A DNA stretch of 64,000 bases from Arcicella sp038230735. Its GTDB lineage: Bacteria; Bacteroidota; Bacteroidia; Cytophagales; Spirosomataceae. The translations under genes and the position numbers were made by a program. Positions 49,616 through 59,984 of this stretch are shown piece after piece. Location of the stretch: the NCBI GenBank assembly GCA_038230735.1, contig JBBRMR010000008.1:33970-97969 (forward strand), read 5' to 3'. Numbering within the stretch: the stretch's first letter is position 1; every line of letters starts with the position of its first letter. The notes beneath the pieces are model-generated. The model did not search any database. It worked only from the letters and a program-made list of their open reading frames with translations, and had not been told where the DNA came from.

Positions 49616-51441
49616 TCTATTTTTTTATAAACTCCAACAAACATGGTGTTTGTGTATTTTTTGTTGAAGCCTGTCCGTTTCAGTAATTTTGAAAACCAGT
49701 TGGAATTTGGATAATAAACTATTTTTTGTAGTTCAAAACCATATTTGTTTAGGGTTTTTGAGAAATCTTTTTCGCTAACAATATGCTGAATGTACGCATA
49801 GTAGGCAGGGTTATTGGTGATTTTAAAGATATATTTTTCTACTTTTCTATACCAACTATCACTGTTTGGCATTGACACAATTAAGAATCCTTTTGGATTT
49901 AAAAGATGCCTAAATTGTTCAATAACTTCCTCATAATCAATGATATACTCCAATACACTCGAACATAACACAACATCTTTATTGCCATAATCTTGCAAAT
50001 TTAGCAAAGGCATTTTTTCCTGCTTAAACGACATTGACAAGCCTTCTGCCGTTTTATATTGATTACAAAGTTCAATCATTTTTTCCGAGCCATCAATACC
50101 CAAGACCGCACATTTTTTTCGTGCCAAATAAATACTAAAAACACCCGACCCACAACCAGCGTCTAAAACGTTCATTTCGGGATTTATAAACTGCTCAAAA
50201 AGGTTAGTCCAAACTTTAAGACGTTCTTGGAATTGAGGTGATTGTTCGTACTTTCCGTCAAATTCAACGGCGGTATCAGAATGAAAATCAATAGCATTTT
50301 TGGGGTTTTCAAGATAATTTATTTCATTAATTAAGACGGTCAAATGTTTTTTTTTGGTATAATTATCTAGATATTTTTGATAGCCTTTTCTTGATATCCT
50401 TTCATATTCTAATGAATTTTTAATAAAATATTGGATTTGTTCGGCAATCATTTTTGGGCGATTAAAATCCACAAAAATCCCTGATTCATTGTGCTTAATC
50501 ATTTCCGAAATACCACGATAATCAGTCGTCAAAACTACACAACGACTTGCCATGGCTTCGATGATAGAAATGGGTTGTCCTTCATTTTTATAGTGGGTAG
50601 GTAACACAAAGAAGTGAGCTTTTTCTAATAGTTTTCGCTTGGCTCTTTCCTCCACAATTCCTTGATAATGAACGTTTTGTTTTAAATTATTGTGTTCAAT
50701 AAAATCAAAGAAATAGGCTTTGGCATCGACTATATTTTTGAACCTTTGGGCATCATCGTAATGAATAAACTCACCGCAGAAATCAATTTCAATGTTATAA
50801 CCAAAACGATTTACCAGTATTTCAGTAGCTTCCAAAACGTCTAAATAGCCCTTTGATTCAATAAGATTTGATAGGAAAATTAGCTTAATAGGCTCTTGAT
50901 TTTTGATGGGTAAGTGCTTCTGAGATAACTCATTATCTTCTATTTCCCAAGGTAAACCGTTTGGTACAACTTTAATTTTTGAGCTTAATTTTGGTTCAAA
51001 ATCTAACATCTTTTTTAGATTATCCGACAGCACGATGATACTATCAGTCATCATCAAAATTTTGCGGATATGGCTTTGAAAAGTATGGTTTTGAGATTGA
51101 TAAAAACCGTCATAATTTCCACCGTGAATATGAACGATTACTCTGTTGCCAAACAGTTTTGACAGAAGTACAATCGGTAAATCTCGAATAAATCCTTCCT
51201 GCGACTGCGAGAGGGTGTGATAGACATGATATTTTTTAGAAATTAGCTTAAAAATTAGTCGGAATAATAAACCCAAAAATGTAGATATTTTCAAAAATAT
51301 CCCGCTAAAATTTTCATGCCGTTTGCCACTCAATGTTAGAATATCCCCTCCTAATTCATCGGCAAGTGCCTGAAATGCAATGGTTTGCCCATTGATGGGC
51401 GGGGGCAAAATTCCGATAAGAAGTGTGTTTATTTTTTTCAT
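49612..51441 (-). CDS. Glycosyltransferase (GT4) fused to SAM-dependent methyltransferase
   Basis: A 609-aa two-domain enzyme. The N-terminal part (~1-370) is a GT-B glycosyltransferase with GILPPPINGQTIAF at the start and the nucleotide-sugar-binding region ISIIEAMASRCVVLTTDYRGISEMI. The C-terminal part (~400-600) is a class I methyltransferase with motif I LDAGCGSGVFSIYL and post-motif VLGIDGSEKMIELC. Such a fusion suggests that the sugar just transferred, or its acceptor, is O-methylated. The ATG at 51441 overlaps the preceding stop by 4 nt (ATGA), which settles the start against an upstream TTG. Substrates are unknown. Confidence 0.85.
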   Translation of the reverse strand: MKKINTLLIGILPPPINGQTIAFQALADELGGDILTLSGKRHENFSGIFLKISTFLGLLFRLIFKLISKKYHVYHTLSQSQEGFIRDLPIVLLSKLFGNRVIVHIHGGNYDGFYQSQNHTFQSHIRKILMMTDSIIVLSDNLKKMLDFEPKLSSKIKVVPNGLPWEIEDNELSQKHLPIKNQEPIKLIFLSNLIESKGYLDVLEATEILVNRFGYNIEIDFCGEFIHYDDAQRFKNIVDAKAYFFDFIEHNNLKQNVHYQGIVEERAKRKLLEKAHFFVLPTHYKNEGQPISIIEAMASRCVVLTTDYRGISEMIKHNESGIFVDFNRPKMIAEQIQYFIKNSLEYERISRKGYQKYLDNYTKKKHLTVLINEINYLENPKNAIDFHSDTAVEFDGKYEQSPQFQERLKVWTNLFEQFINPEMNVLDAGCGSGVFSIYLARKKCAVLGIDGSEKMIELCNQYKTAEGLSMSFKQEKMPLLNLQDYGNKDVVLCSSVLEYIIDYEEVIEQFRHLLNPKGFLIVSMPNSDSWYRKVEKYIFKITNNPAYYAYIQHIVSEKDFSKTLNKYGFELQKIVYYPNSNWFSKLLKRTGFNKKYTNTMFVGVYKKIE

Positions 51442-52577
51442 AAAAACCAAGGTGCAATGGGTTTTGATAAGGTATTATTATTAGCATGATTTAGACAATC
51501 TATCAAATAATCTGCCACTTGTGGAATTTCAATTTTCTTGCTTGTTTCAATGACTTTTGATTTCATTTCCGCTTTCATTTCCGAAGAGAATTGCAAGAAT
51601 TTCAGTAATTTTTCACTAAGCGATTCCACATTTTGAGCCTCGAAAATCAATCCGTTTTGTTCATGTTGGATTAATTCTTTTGCCCCACATTGGTCAGAAA
51701 TCAAAACAGGAATGTGGCTTTGTAAGGCTTCATTTACCACCATTCCCCAACCGTCAAAAACAGATGGAAGAATCAATAAATCTGCCTCTTGAATATACTG
51801 AGCCATATTTTCTGAATTAATTACGCCTTGTAGGGTTATGAAATTTTCGAGGTGATGCGTTTGAATACATTGCTTGATTTGTGTCTCTAAAATCCCAGTA
51901 CCGATAATATTGAGATGAAAATTTGAGGGTATTTCTGAAATATTTTTGATACTTTCCAAAAGGGTAAATATTCCTTTACGTTCAATCAATTGCCCTACAA
52001 AAATTAACTGATTTATGGTTGATTCAGTTTTGATAAAGTTGAGTTTTTCAACATTCCGAAAGTAGCCAAAACGATAGATTTTTTCTGGTTTTATACCCAA
52101 ACACTTAAAATATTCTTCGGCAAAAACAGAAACAGCGAAGAATCCTTTTGCTCTATAAATCAGGCATTTAGAGATGGGTTTTATGATAGAACTAAGTATA
52201 ATTTTCTTGAAAATACTTCGCCTTTTAGTGGGTGCGGGTGCTTCGGAATAAATGAAGAAATCTACGCTAAAAAGATTCAAGAGAAGAATGACAAAGAAAA
52301 AACATTTCTCAGCCCAAATCCCATTTACGATATGAGTTGATTCTCGATTTTGATAGACGTATTGAATTAACTGACTAATATTCAAGTCTTTACCAATCGT
52401 TTTTGCTTCATAATTTTCAACTAAATCAAAATTCCAACCTTGATTTTTTCGGGTTAAATCTTCTTCGTGAGCATATATAACCTCGAATTTATTATACTTT
52501 TTACACAGTTCATTGAACAAGTCATTTTGATAAAAACTTGGAATATTCATCCAGATATATAGTGGTTTTTCATTCAC
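51438..52577 (-). CDS. Glycosyltransferase family 4
   Basis: A 379-aa GT-B glycosyltransferase in the exopolysaccharide operon. The C-terminal domain has LIFVGQLIERKGIFTLLESI and the donor-binding LPSVFDGWGMVVNEALQSHIPVLIS (E-x7-E). A hydrophobic stretch (FFVILLLNLFSVDFFIY) near residue 100 may help membrane association. The start is a GTG at 52577; it overlaps the polymerase gene by 8 nt. Confidence 0.88.
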   Translation of the reverse strand: MNEKPLYIWMNIPSFYQNDLFNELCKKYNKFEVIYAHEEDLTRKNQGWNFDLVENYEAKTIGKDLNISQLIQYVYQNRESTHIVNGIWAEKCFFFVILLLNLFSVDFFIYSEAPAPTKRRSIFKKIILSSIIKPISKCLIYRAKGFFAVSVFAEEYFKCLGIKPEKIYRFGYFRNVEKLNFIKTESTINQLIFVGQLIERKGIFTLLESIKNISEIPSNFHLNIIGTGILETQIKQCIQTHHLENFITLQGVINSENMAQYIQEADLLILPSVFDGWGMVVNEALQSHIPVLISDQCGAKELIQHEQNGLIFEAQNVESLSEKLLKFLQFSSEMKAEMKSKVIETSKKIEIPQVADYLIDCLNHANNNTLSKPIAPWFL

Positions 52578-53865
52578 TCTTCTTCCCCTTTATGATACTG
52601 AAAATATAAACAAAAAAACCAGGCATATTATAAACCGAAAGAAAGGTGAAAATGGCGTTTAGTCCGTCCCGATAAATTTGTATCAAGATAGCTGAAAAGT
52701 ATAAATAAGCGAATAAATTGACAGATTGAGGGTTGGTATTTATCACTTTATAATACCACCGAGCCGAATATTTAGCGAATAAAAAGGGGATTACGACAAT
52801 GCCCAAATACCCAAAATTAGCGTAAGATTCCCCGTACAACGTGGCAATTGCCCCTAATTCTTTTAGATTTCGGGCGGGAGTAGAAATGTCTAACATCCAT
52901 TGCATTAAGGACGGTTTTTCTGTCCATAATTGTCGGGGAATTGGGGCTAAAAGTAAGGTAAAATAGGTTGAACCATAAAAATACCCGCCCGATTGGTCAA
53001 TGAGTGTGAGGATAGAAGCATACATATCCAAAAATGAGAAATCGGCATTTGCTCCAATCTCCAAACTTTCCCGATATTCAGCGGCAAATTCAATTAGATC
53101 GTCCGTTGAAGCCCCTTGCTGAATCAGTTTTCCAACATATTTCATGGGTAAGAAAACGATTATACCCACCAAAAGTAATAAAGCAAAACGCCACGAAAGC
53201 CATTGTTTCTTTTGGCGATTAAGATACAGAAATAAAAGGAAAATGCAGGGAATCAGGATTCGGTAACGATGCTGTCCTTGAAAAGCCAAAATGAACAAAC
53301 AAATTCCGATAATGATTAGGAACGGTTTTCGGAATCCATATTTAAAAACGATGATTAAAAGACTCAAAACCAGCCAGTTCTGTGTATTTTGGATATAAGA
53401 AGAACTAGTCCAATCGCCAAAATCAGCATTTGATTTGCCTACGCCAGGAATGTATAATTGGGCGAAAATTCCCCAAATGCCGATGGGAATGGTAAAGAAA
53501 AATACCGTTTTAAGGATATTTTCATCCAATAAAATGACATTTATTGTTGGCTTTATTTCAATTCTTCGATGGGCTTCCAACCACCAAGCAAGAGTCATTG
53601 ACATAAAGCCCATATCTGCTAAAATGGCGGCTCGCACAATTTCATGATTTTCGATTTTAGTAAAATAACCTGACTGCCCATGCAAGAAAAAAGCCGAACC
53701 GTTATTCAGAAAAATCAGTCGAAAAGTGAAGGAAAATACATGAAAAACTAAATAAGTGGTGGCGGGATGATAGATAGAGATTTTTGCAAATCTGAGTAAA
53801 ATCCACGTGCAAATTAGCAGTATGGATATGTCTATACTGGCGGCAAAAAATAGACTTTCTCTCAT
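52570..53865 (-). CDS. Wzy-like polysaccharide polymerase
   Basis: A 431-aa integral membrane protein with about 10-12 predicted helices (IDISILLICTWILLRFA; FLIIIGICLFILAFQG; WRFALLLLVGIIVFLPMKYVG). A long periplasmic loop sits near residue 250-330 with ESYANFGYLGIVVIP. This topology and its position between glycosyltransferase and flippase genes are typical of O-antigen/EPS polymerases, whose primary sequences are poorly conserved. The assignment therefore rests on topology and context. Confidence 0.75.
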   Translation of the reverse strand: MRESLFFAASIDISILLICTWILLRFAKISIYHPATTYLVFHVFSFTFRLIFLNNGSAFFLHGQSGYFTKIENHEIVRAAILADMGFMSMTLAWWLEAHRRIEIKPTINVILLDENILKTVFFFTIPIGIWGIFAQLYIPGVGKSNADFGDWTSSSYIQNTQNWLVLSLLIIVFKYGFRKPFLIIIGICLFILAFQGQHRYRILIPCIFLLFLYLNRQKKQWLSWRFALLLLVGIIVFLPMKYVGKLIQQGASTDDLIEFAAEYRESLEIGANADFSFLDMYASILTLIDQSGGYFYGSTYFTLLLAPIPRQLWTEKPSLMQWMLDISTPARNLKELGAIATLYGESYANFGYLGIVVIPFLFAKYSARWYYKVINTNPQSVNLFAYLYFSAILIQIYRDGLNAIFTFLSVYNMPGFFVYIFSIIKGKKSE

Positions 53866-53921
53866 GCGAACTATAATTGAATTTAAGAGTGAGCGGTTAT
53901 ATTTTATTGATAATCAAGATA

Positions 53922-55151
53922 TTAAGTTATAGTTATTAAATTTAACAACCTCTGTTCGTAAGCCTTCAAACTTCCCCATTGAGATTTTTGAAGAGCATTT
54001 TTTGATAAATATTCAAGCGTTTCAGGCGTTTGATATAAGGACAAAATAACTTGTTCAATGGCATCTGAACTTGATTGTTTGATGATTAAACCTTCTAAAT
54101 TATGCTCAATGATTGCTCCCGTGTTGGCGGTTGCGATTACGGGTAAACCGTGTGCAAGTGCTTCATAAGTTACCGTTGCCGAACCCTCGCAAAGAGAAGG
54201 TAATAAGAAAATATCTGCCCATTCATAATGTGAATTTACGGCGGAACGAGCAATCTGTCCTTGATAATCAACATTTTCTGTAATCTCTTTTTTGATGGAT
54301 TCTGTAATATTTCCCAACCAACCAATTAACCTAAACTCGGCGATATTTTTTAATTTTTTGGCGACTTCCAAAACGTATGGCGTACCTTTCCTAAGTCCAG
54401 TTCCAACGGTCAAAATTCTTAATTTTCGTTTATCTTTTTGCCAAGGTTCTTTGCATTTAGACAGGGGCAAATTTATGCCATAAGGTATTACTTGAGTTTT
54501 ATGGGCTTGTTCAGAATACTTTTGAACTGACTTTTTGACAAAGTCGGAACCGCAAATAATTAGGTCTGAAAGTATCTGTTCTTCCTTTTCTCTTTCGATA
54601 TATTCCATGAAATCATCATTCATTTCATAGTCATTTACACTTCCCCATGTTGGAAACTTTTGTAGTTCTTCGTGCATTAAAACCCTCTCCAAAGCGAATG
54701 GAACGATGGTTTGTTCAAGAATTACCTTCATGCCCAAGATTTTGGCGTGTTTGATTAACTCCAAACCAGCCGTATTAAAAACGTACAGCGTATCGGCATT
54801 ACCAAAGCTTTTTTGTAGAATTTTTCCATTAAAATCCTTTGCCATTAAATTGCATTGACGGATGAATTGTTGAGGATTTTTAGTACGTTTTGCATCAAAA
54901 GTATATTCTATGCCAGATAAATTAAAACTGTCAATATTTGCTCCTACCAAAGCCTCATTCCTCCGACCTAAAAGTTTATTCAGCGAGTCCGAGGGATAAA
55001 TATTGTTGAGATAATTTAGTAAATAATGAGTTGATTTATTGAGGTATAAGTCCGAAAAAAAAGTATGTAAAAGGTTATTTCTATGCAATATTTCGGGAAT
55101 GGCGTAGTGCATTCTTGCTCCTAATTGTGCGACAATAATTTTTGATGTCAT
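53922..55151 (-). CDS. Glycosyltransferase family 4
   Basis: A 409-aa GT-B glycosyltransferase (TSKIIVAQLGARMHYAIPE). The donor-binding half has LRILTVGTGLRKGTPYVLEVAKKL and IFLLPSLCEGSATVTYEALAHGLPVI (E-x7-E). It sits 8 nt after the flippase gene, within the exopolysaccharide operon. The sugar donor is not predictable. Confidence 0.88.
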   Translation of the reverse strand: MTSKIIVAQLGARMHYAIPEILHRNNLLHTFFSDLYLNKSTHYLLNYLNNIYPSDSLNKLLGRRNEALVGANIDSFNLSGIEYTFDAKRTKNPQQFIRQCNLMAKDFNGKILQKSFGNADTLYVFNTAGLELIKHAKILGMKVILEQTIVPFALERVLMHEELQKFPTWGSVNDYEMNDDFMEYIEREKEEQILSDLIICGSDFVKKSVQKYSEQAHKTQVIPYGINLPLSKCKEPWQKDKRKLRILTVGTGLRKGTPYVLEVAKKLKNIAEFRLIGWLGNITESIKKEITENVDYQGQIARSAVNSHYEWADIFLLPSLCEGSATVTYEALAHGLPVIATANTGAIIEHNLEGLIIKQSSSDAIEQVILSLYQTPETLEYLSKNALQKSQWGSLKAYEQRLLNLITIT

Positions 55152-55158
55152 AAAGTAA

Positions 55159-56469
55159 TTATTTGATAATCAACCGTTTATTATCGTTTTCAATACCACA
55201 AAATATTTTCAACTCATTCCTCGAAACTCTTAATAGATTTTGATAAGAAGAAATTGCTTTTATTTTCATGAAGATAATCAATCCTATGAACTGACTAAAA
55301 TAAGCTAAGGAAATGGCAATTGCACCGCCCAAAAGTTCAAGGTTTTGAATCAGCAAATAGCTAAAAATCAGAGAAATTATCATTCCGATAAACTCTACGA
55401 TACTAATGATTTCGGGAAATCCCATGCCTTGAATTCCTCCTGCTAATACTGTTTTGGCATTAATAAACAAATAGCCCAAAATCAAAATCTGGCTAATTAT
55501 TACCGATTCTGAATATTGTTTACCAAAAATGAGAGGAATTAAAACTGACACACTCAAACCAAAAATGAGGTGGAAAATAAGACTAAAAAACCAATATCTT
55601 TTGAAGTAGAAAATGAGTTCATTGGCTTTGTCGATAAACGTAATTTTCGCTACCACCGAAGGTACAATAATCGTTCTGACGGCATTGGCAAAAATACTGG
55701 TAAAACCTGCCACACTAACCGCAACAGTATAAATTCCTAAATCTATACTGTTCAGAAAAAAGCCAATCAAAAATTGGTCAATTCGGGAATTGGCTAATTG
55801 AGAAATATCCCCAAAATAGACTTTCACGCCATAATTAAGCATTTTACGAATGTAATCAAAATCTATATTGAGCGAAAATTTACGAAGGATTATTTTGTAG
55901 AGTAAAGCGAAGGCAACGATTAAATGTACTGATTGAATAAGAATTTGGATGTAAACCATATTCTGGATGGTAAGGATATTTTGGATTTTTAAGCTAACAA
56001 TTCCTACGCAATAACCCGCAGGAACGATACATTTTAGGATGTTCGTTATGTTGAAATATGAAGCCCCTTGCAACATATAAGTTGCATACATCCCAAAAAG
56101 TCCAAGTGGCAAAGTCAAGAGATATAAATGCCCCAATTGAACTGAATTAAAAGAGAATTTTGGCAAGTAAAAATCAATAATTCCAAATCCCAACAATATC
56201 CCTAAAATACTCTGAATGAAGCCAATCATAAAAATACTACTCCAAATTTTGTGTTTATCAGTGTCTGAGATTGCGGTGAAATAAACGGTTGCCGAGGACA
56301 GTCCAAAATTGACAAAATACTGTAAAATATTAGGAATTAGAATGATAGCAGCGAATATTCCTCTCTGACTTGGACCTAACCATCGGGCTAAAATAATAGA
56401 GCCAACCAATCCGAGTATAGTAGTCAGAAGGTTAGCCCCAATATTTTGTATGATATTTTTAAATCTCAC
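55159..56469 (-). CDS. Wzx-type polysaccharide flippase
   Basis: A 436-aa MOP/MATE-like exporter with about 12-14 helices, starting GANLLTTILGLVGSIILARWLGPSQRG, the Polysacc_synt signature. Later helices include LLTLPLGLFGMYATYMLQG and LLGGAIAISLAYFSQFIGLIIF. It moves undecaprenyl-linked repeat units across the inner membrane. The start codon is a GTG at 56469, 6 nt after the upstream stop. Confidence 0.9.
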   Translation of the reverse strand: MRFKNIIQNIGANLLTTILGLVGSIILARWLGPSQRGIFAAIILIPNILQYFVNFGLSSATVYFTAISDTDKHKIWSSIFMIGFIQSILGILLGFGIIDFYLPKFSFNSVQLGHLYLLTLPLGLFGMYATYMLQGASYFNITNILKCIVPAGYCVGIVSLKIQNILTIQNMVYIQILIQSVHLIVAFALLYKIILRKFSLNIDFDYIRKMLNYGVKVYFGDISQLANSRIDQFLIGFFLNSIDLGIYTVAVSVAGFTSIFANAVRTIIVPSVVAKITFIDKANELIFYFKRYWFFSLIFHLIFGLSVSVLIPLIFGKQYSESVIISQILILGYLFINAKTVLAGGIQGMGFPEIISIVEFIGMIISLIFSYLLIQNLELLGGAIAISLAYFSQFIGLIIFMKIKAISSYQNLLRVSRNELKIFCGIENDNKRLIIK

Positions 56470-56475
56470 GAATGT

Positions 56476-57561
56476 TTATCCCATCAATCCCAAAGCCTTA
56501 TAATTTCTTGCCAAAACAAAAATTAAACTCAAAATCAAACCCAAAAAGGCAAAGCCCAAAACCATCACTGTACGTTTTGGTTCGCTCTTTTTCACGGGTA
56601 TTTGAGCAGGTTCTAATACCTTAAAAATTGGCATTTCACGATGAACTTTTATTTTAGCTTCTTCAAATTGTTTGGCAAGTTCAGCATACAAATTATAGGA
56701 CAAATCTACTTCGTATTGCAGTTTTTTGCCTTCGTCTTTGGCAATATTTAAGAACATGCTTTTGTTACGGTCCTGATAACTTGAGTAAGCATAAAGAGCG
56801 TGGTCATAACGTCTTTTAGCTTCAGAAAGGCGTTCATTTAAGAAACTAATGTCTTTCAAGGTCTTCTCGGTGCGATATTTTGCCACATAACTTGTCAAAT
56901 AATCTTGGGCGTATTTCACCAAAGTTGCCGCTACTACGGGGTCTTGCATTTTTACAGAAATATTAATTACCCCAGATTTTTTATCCAAAGTTGCTCCAAT
57001 GCGTTTTTGTAAGTCTTTAATCAATTCATCCTGCTTTTTGTCTAATCTGATGGTTTCTAAGGGAATATCTTTCGGATTGATTATGACGACATCTTTATCT
57101 ATTTTTTCAACCGATTCTCCAAAGATTTTTGTCATTATATCTTGTTTACCGTTTTCTGTCAAAAACCGAGAGATAGCCAGAGTTCGCTTGTATTTATAGG
57201 TATAAATTTTCAAGTTCATCACATCCATTAAAAAGGGAGTGCTTTGAAGAATATTCGGATAAAGGTCTGGGCGAACCGCTTCTGAAGAACTTAGGCTACT
57301 TAAATCCACACCCGCCAACCCTGCCAATGATTTGAACTTACTTAGTCCTCCCGCCGCATCTTTTGATTCTAATTCGGGTAAAATTTGTACTTGTGATACG
57401 TACTCGTTAGGCGTATTGATGGCAACAAAAACGCCTACGCCCGAGAACAAAATGGTAACAATTAATATCGTCCATTTATGCTTTCCGATTACCTTAAAGA
57501 TTTTAGAAATATCAACCGTAATTTCAGAATCTGTATGCTGTTGTATTTGAGGATTTTCCAA
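56476..57561 (-). CDS. Wzz-type chain-length determinant protein
   Basis: A 361-aa inner-membrane protein with two transmembrane helices (WTILIVTILFSGVGVFVAI near 31-49, and VMVLGFAFLGLILSLIFVLA near the C-terminus). A long periplasmic coiled coil lies between (TLKDISFLNERLSEAKRRYDHALYAYSSYQ). The second-helix PVKKSEPKRTVMV segment is the Wzz proline motif. No tyrosine-kinase (BY-kinase) domain is attached. The start is a TTG at 57561, 11 nt after the exporter gene, since no in-frame ATG precedes the first helix. Confidence 0.9.
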   Translation of the reverse strand: MENPQIQQHTDSEITVDISKIFKVIGKHKWTILIVTILFSGVGVFVAINTPNEYVSQVQILPELESKDAAGGLSKFKSLAGLAGVDLSSLSSSEAVRPDLYPNILQSTPFLMDVMNLKIYTYKYKRTLAISRFLTENGKQDIMTKIFGESVEKIDKDVVIINPKDIPLETIRLDKKQDELIKDLQKRIGATLDKKSGVINISVKMQDPVVAATLVKYAQDYLTSYVAKYRTEKTLKDISFLNERLSEAKRRYDHALYAYSSYQDRNKSMFLNIAKDEGKKLQYEVDLSYNLYAELAKQFEEAKIKVHREMPIFKVLEPAQIPVKKSEPKRTVMVLGFAFLGLILSLIFVLARNYKALGLMG

Positions 57562-57572
57562 TGGATTAATAA

Positions 57573-59942
57573 TTATTTGAGAGCATTTAAAATATTAATG
57601 GTAATCAAGGCAATCGAAGAAACTGCTCCTAAAATTGCTACTTTCTCAGCGGTGGACATTCTGTTATTACCATCTTCAAGTATAGCAGGAACAATGATTT
57701 CTGTCCCTTGTTCTACTTTTGGGTAAGTGGTAAAAAATAAAAATGTTTTGGTTCTATCCGAAAAGCCATTAGCATATTTTACATAGACTCTACGTTTTGC
57801 TGCTCTATCCGTAAATCCTCCTGCCTGTGCAATATAATCTTTTACGCTTAGATTTGGTCGGAAAGCCACTGAAATAGGGTTTAATAATTCGCCAGTAAGT
57901 TTTACTGTTTCCAGTTCTCGGGGTATGAACAGACGGTCGCCTTGTAACAATAACAGATTTTCTTGGGCGGACGGATTTCTCTGAATTGTTGTTAAATCAA
58001 CGGCAATTTGCGTAGAATCTCTGTTGAAAGTTGCTCCTTTTGGATAAGCCCCTATTTTCAAACCTCCCGCCAGAGCAATTAAATCAGTTATTCTTTGGGT
58101 TTTGTCTTTGATGGTATATGAACCAGGGAATTTAACTTCTCCCTCAATTACTACTGACTTTTGGTCTTCGTATCTGGGTGATTTACGTACAGTGATTTTA
58201 TCAAAAGGCTGAATTAATGTTCGGGCATCTGACGTACTTATTTTTAAGTCTTTATCAATATCGAACGTTTCAATTCTTACGTTTTGTTCGGATGCTATAC
58301 CTGTGGTATCGTCTTTCACCCTTCTTGCCAATTCAATTTTTGAATTACTTGCTCCATCTTTAAATCCATTTGCCAACACTACCATATCCGCAATGGTCAA
58401 ACCTTCTACATAATCAAACTTTCCCCCTTTGTTTACTTCGCCATCAATATAAATAATTCTCTTTTCTCTTAACGATTTAATACTTCTTATCACGATTACG
58501 TCTTCTCTTTTCAAAGGAATATCATCAATTTCACCTTTCATTAGTTTACTTAAATCAAAAGCAATTACGATGGGGTCATTGTCTCCTTTCTGACGGTTTA
58601 TTACTGCTCGGTTCATAAAAGCATCCTCACGTAAGCCCTCTGCTTTTTTAATGAGTTCTTTCACAGTACCCGAACCCGATTCAAGAGCAAATTCACCTTC
58701 TCTGAAAACCGCTCCTTTAATTTGTACTCTATTTTCAAAACGCTCTAAAATCTCCCCAACTTTATATTTATCGCCTCTTTGGGGCATAAAAGTTCCCACT
58801 TCATCTTGGGTAATGTTAATCAATTTAAGTTCACGGGCGGTGTTTCTTCTCAATGCAATAGTATAAGTATAGGCTTTATCAGTGAATCCTCCCGCAAAAC
58901 GTAATACATCTTTGAGCGTTTCGGTTTTTTCAACTTCAAAAATCATCGGGCGTTTCACTTCTCCTTCTATCTCCACACGGGTTTCGTAATCTGCCACTCT
59001 GATAATGTCTTGGTCTTGTAAACGGATATTATCTTTTTGGTCTGCTCGTAAAAGAAAATCGTATAAATCCAGAACTCTTACAATCTTATTATCTCTAATG
59101 ATTTTAATATTACGAAATGAACCATTTTCAGAAGGTCCGCCTGCGGCATAAAGGGCATTGAAAACCGTTGCCAAAGATGAAACTGTATAAGTTCCTGCCT
59201 TCACAACCTCGCCCGTGATGGTAACTTTTATACTTCTAATATTACCCAAAGTTATCTGTGCCGAAACCCCACTGCCTGGCATATTTATTCCTTGGTATAA
59301 CTGGCGTAATCTACCTACAATTCGTTCAGAGGCAGCTTCGATCGTTAAGCCATTTACGTAAATAGGACTTAAATTTAAGATTCTGATTGTTCCTTCGGGG
59401 CTAACTTTCACTTTGTAATTATCCAAAGCATTGCCAAAAATATCAATATTCAATTCATCATCTGGACCTAATTGATAGTTTCGGGGAGTGGCAATTCTCA
59501 AATCTGGTTCAAAAGATAAGCCTCCTGCCGCAAACATGGACATTCCGAAAACTTTTGATTTTTTAACAGTTATCTTAATACTATCCGTTCTTGTACTATC
59601 TGAATAGACCTTTGTTGTAGTAGCTTTTCGTACATTGCTAATATCCGATTCATTGGTTTTTTTGACTTTTTCCGTTGAAAGGTTATTCAACCTATCTCGC
59701 ATTTTGGCAATGTCAGCGGGAGAATAGCCTTGCAGAGTGGCGGCTTTTTCTATTTGAGCCTCGCTCATGCCGCTTGCTTTGGCTTTCTGTAAAAATGCCG
59801 CTACTTGTTCATCCGTCAAGTCTTCAACTTTTTGTTTTTGAGCAAAAATGTTTAAGGAAATTAACGACAACAAAAGAAATATACTGAGTCGTAAAAATGA
59901 GAAGACATACTTGGTAGCAACAATATTCTTTGAGATTATCAT
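57573..59942 (-). CDS. Polysaccharide export protein (Wza-like, multiple SLBB domains)
   Basis: A 789-aa outer-membrane-associated export protein. A signal peptide (IFLLLSLISLNIFAQ) comes first, then a helical region (DEQVAAFLQKAKASGMSEAQIEKAA). The Poly_export domain follows (YQLGPDDELNIDIFGNALDNYKVKVSPEGTIRIL), then about five SLBB units such as ITGEVVKAGTYTVSSLATVFNALYAAGG and IEGEVKRPMIFEVEKTETLKDVLRFAGG. It is about twice the length of E. coli Wza owing to extra SLBBs. First gene of the operon; the ATG at 59942 is 36 nt after the predicted transcription start. Confidence 0.92.
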   Translation of the reverse strand: MIISKNIVATKYVFSFLRLSIFLLLSLISLNIFAQKQKVEDLTDEQVAAFLQKAKASGMSEAQIEKAATLQGYSPADIAKMRDRLNNLSTEKVKKTNESDISNVRKATTTKVYSDSTRTDSIKITVKKSKVFGMSMFAAGGLSFEPDLRIATPRNYQLGPDDELNIDIFGNALDNYKVKVSPEGTIRILNLSPIYVNGLTIEAASERIVGRLRQLYQGINMPGSGVSAQITLGNIRSIKVTITGEVVKAGTYTVSSLATVFNALYAAGGPSENGSFRNIKIIRDNKIVRVLDLYDFLLRADQKDNIRLQDQDIIRVADYETRVEIEGEVKRPMIFEVEKTETLKDVLRFAGGFTDKAYTYTIALRRNTARELKLINITQDEVGTFMPQRGDKYKVGEILERFENRVQIKGAVFREGEFALESGSGTVKELIKKAEGLREDAFMNRAVINRQKGDNDPIVIAFDLSKLMKGEIDDIPLKREDVIVIRSIKSLREKRIIYIDGEVNKGGKFDYVEGLTIADMVVLANGFKDGASNSKIELARRVKDDTTGIASEQNVRIETFDIDKDLKISTSDARTLIQPFDKITVRKSPRYEDQKSVVIEGEVKFPGSYTIKDKTQRITDLIALAGGLKIGAYPKGATFNRDSTQIAVDLTTIQRNPSAQENLLLLQGDRLFIPRELETVKLTGELLNPISVAFRPNLSVKDYIAQAGGFTDRAAKRRVYVKYANGFSDRTKTFLFFTTYPKVEQGTEIIVPAILEDGNNRMSTAEKVAILGAVSSIALITINILNALK

Positions 59943-59984
59943 TATTGGGGGTAATTTTCTGTTTATCGTTTTTAAATTAACATA

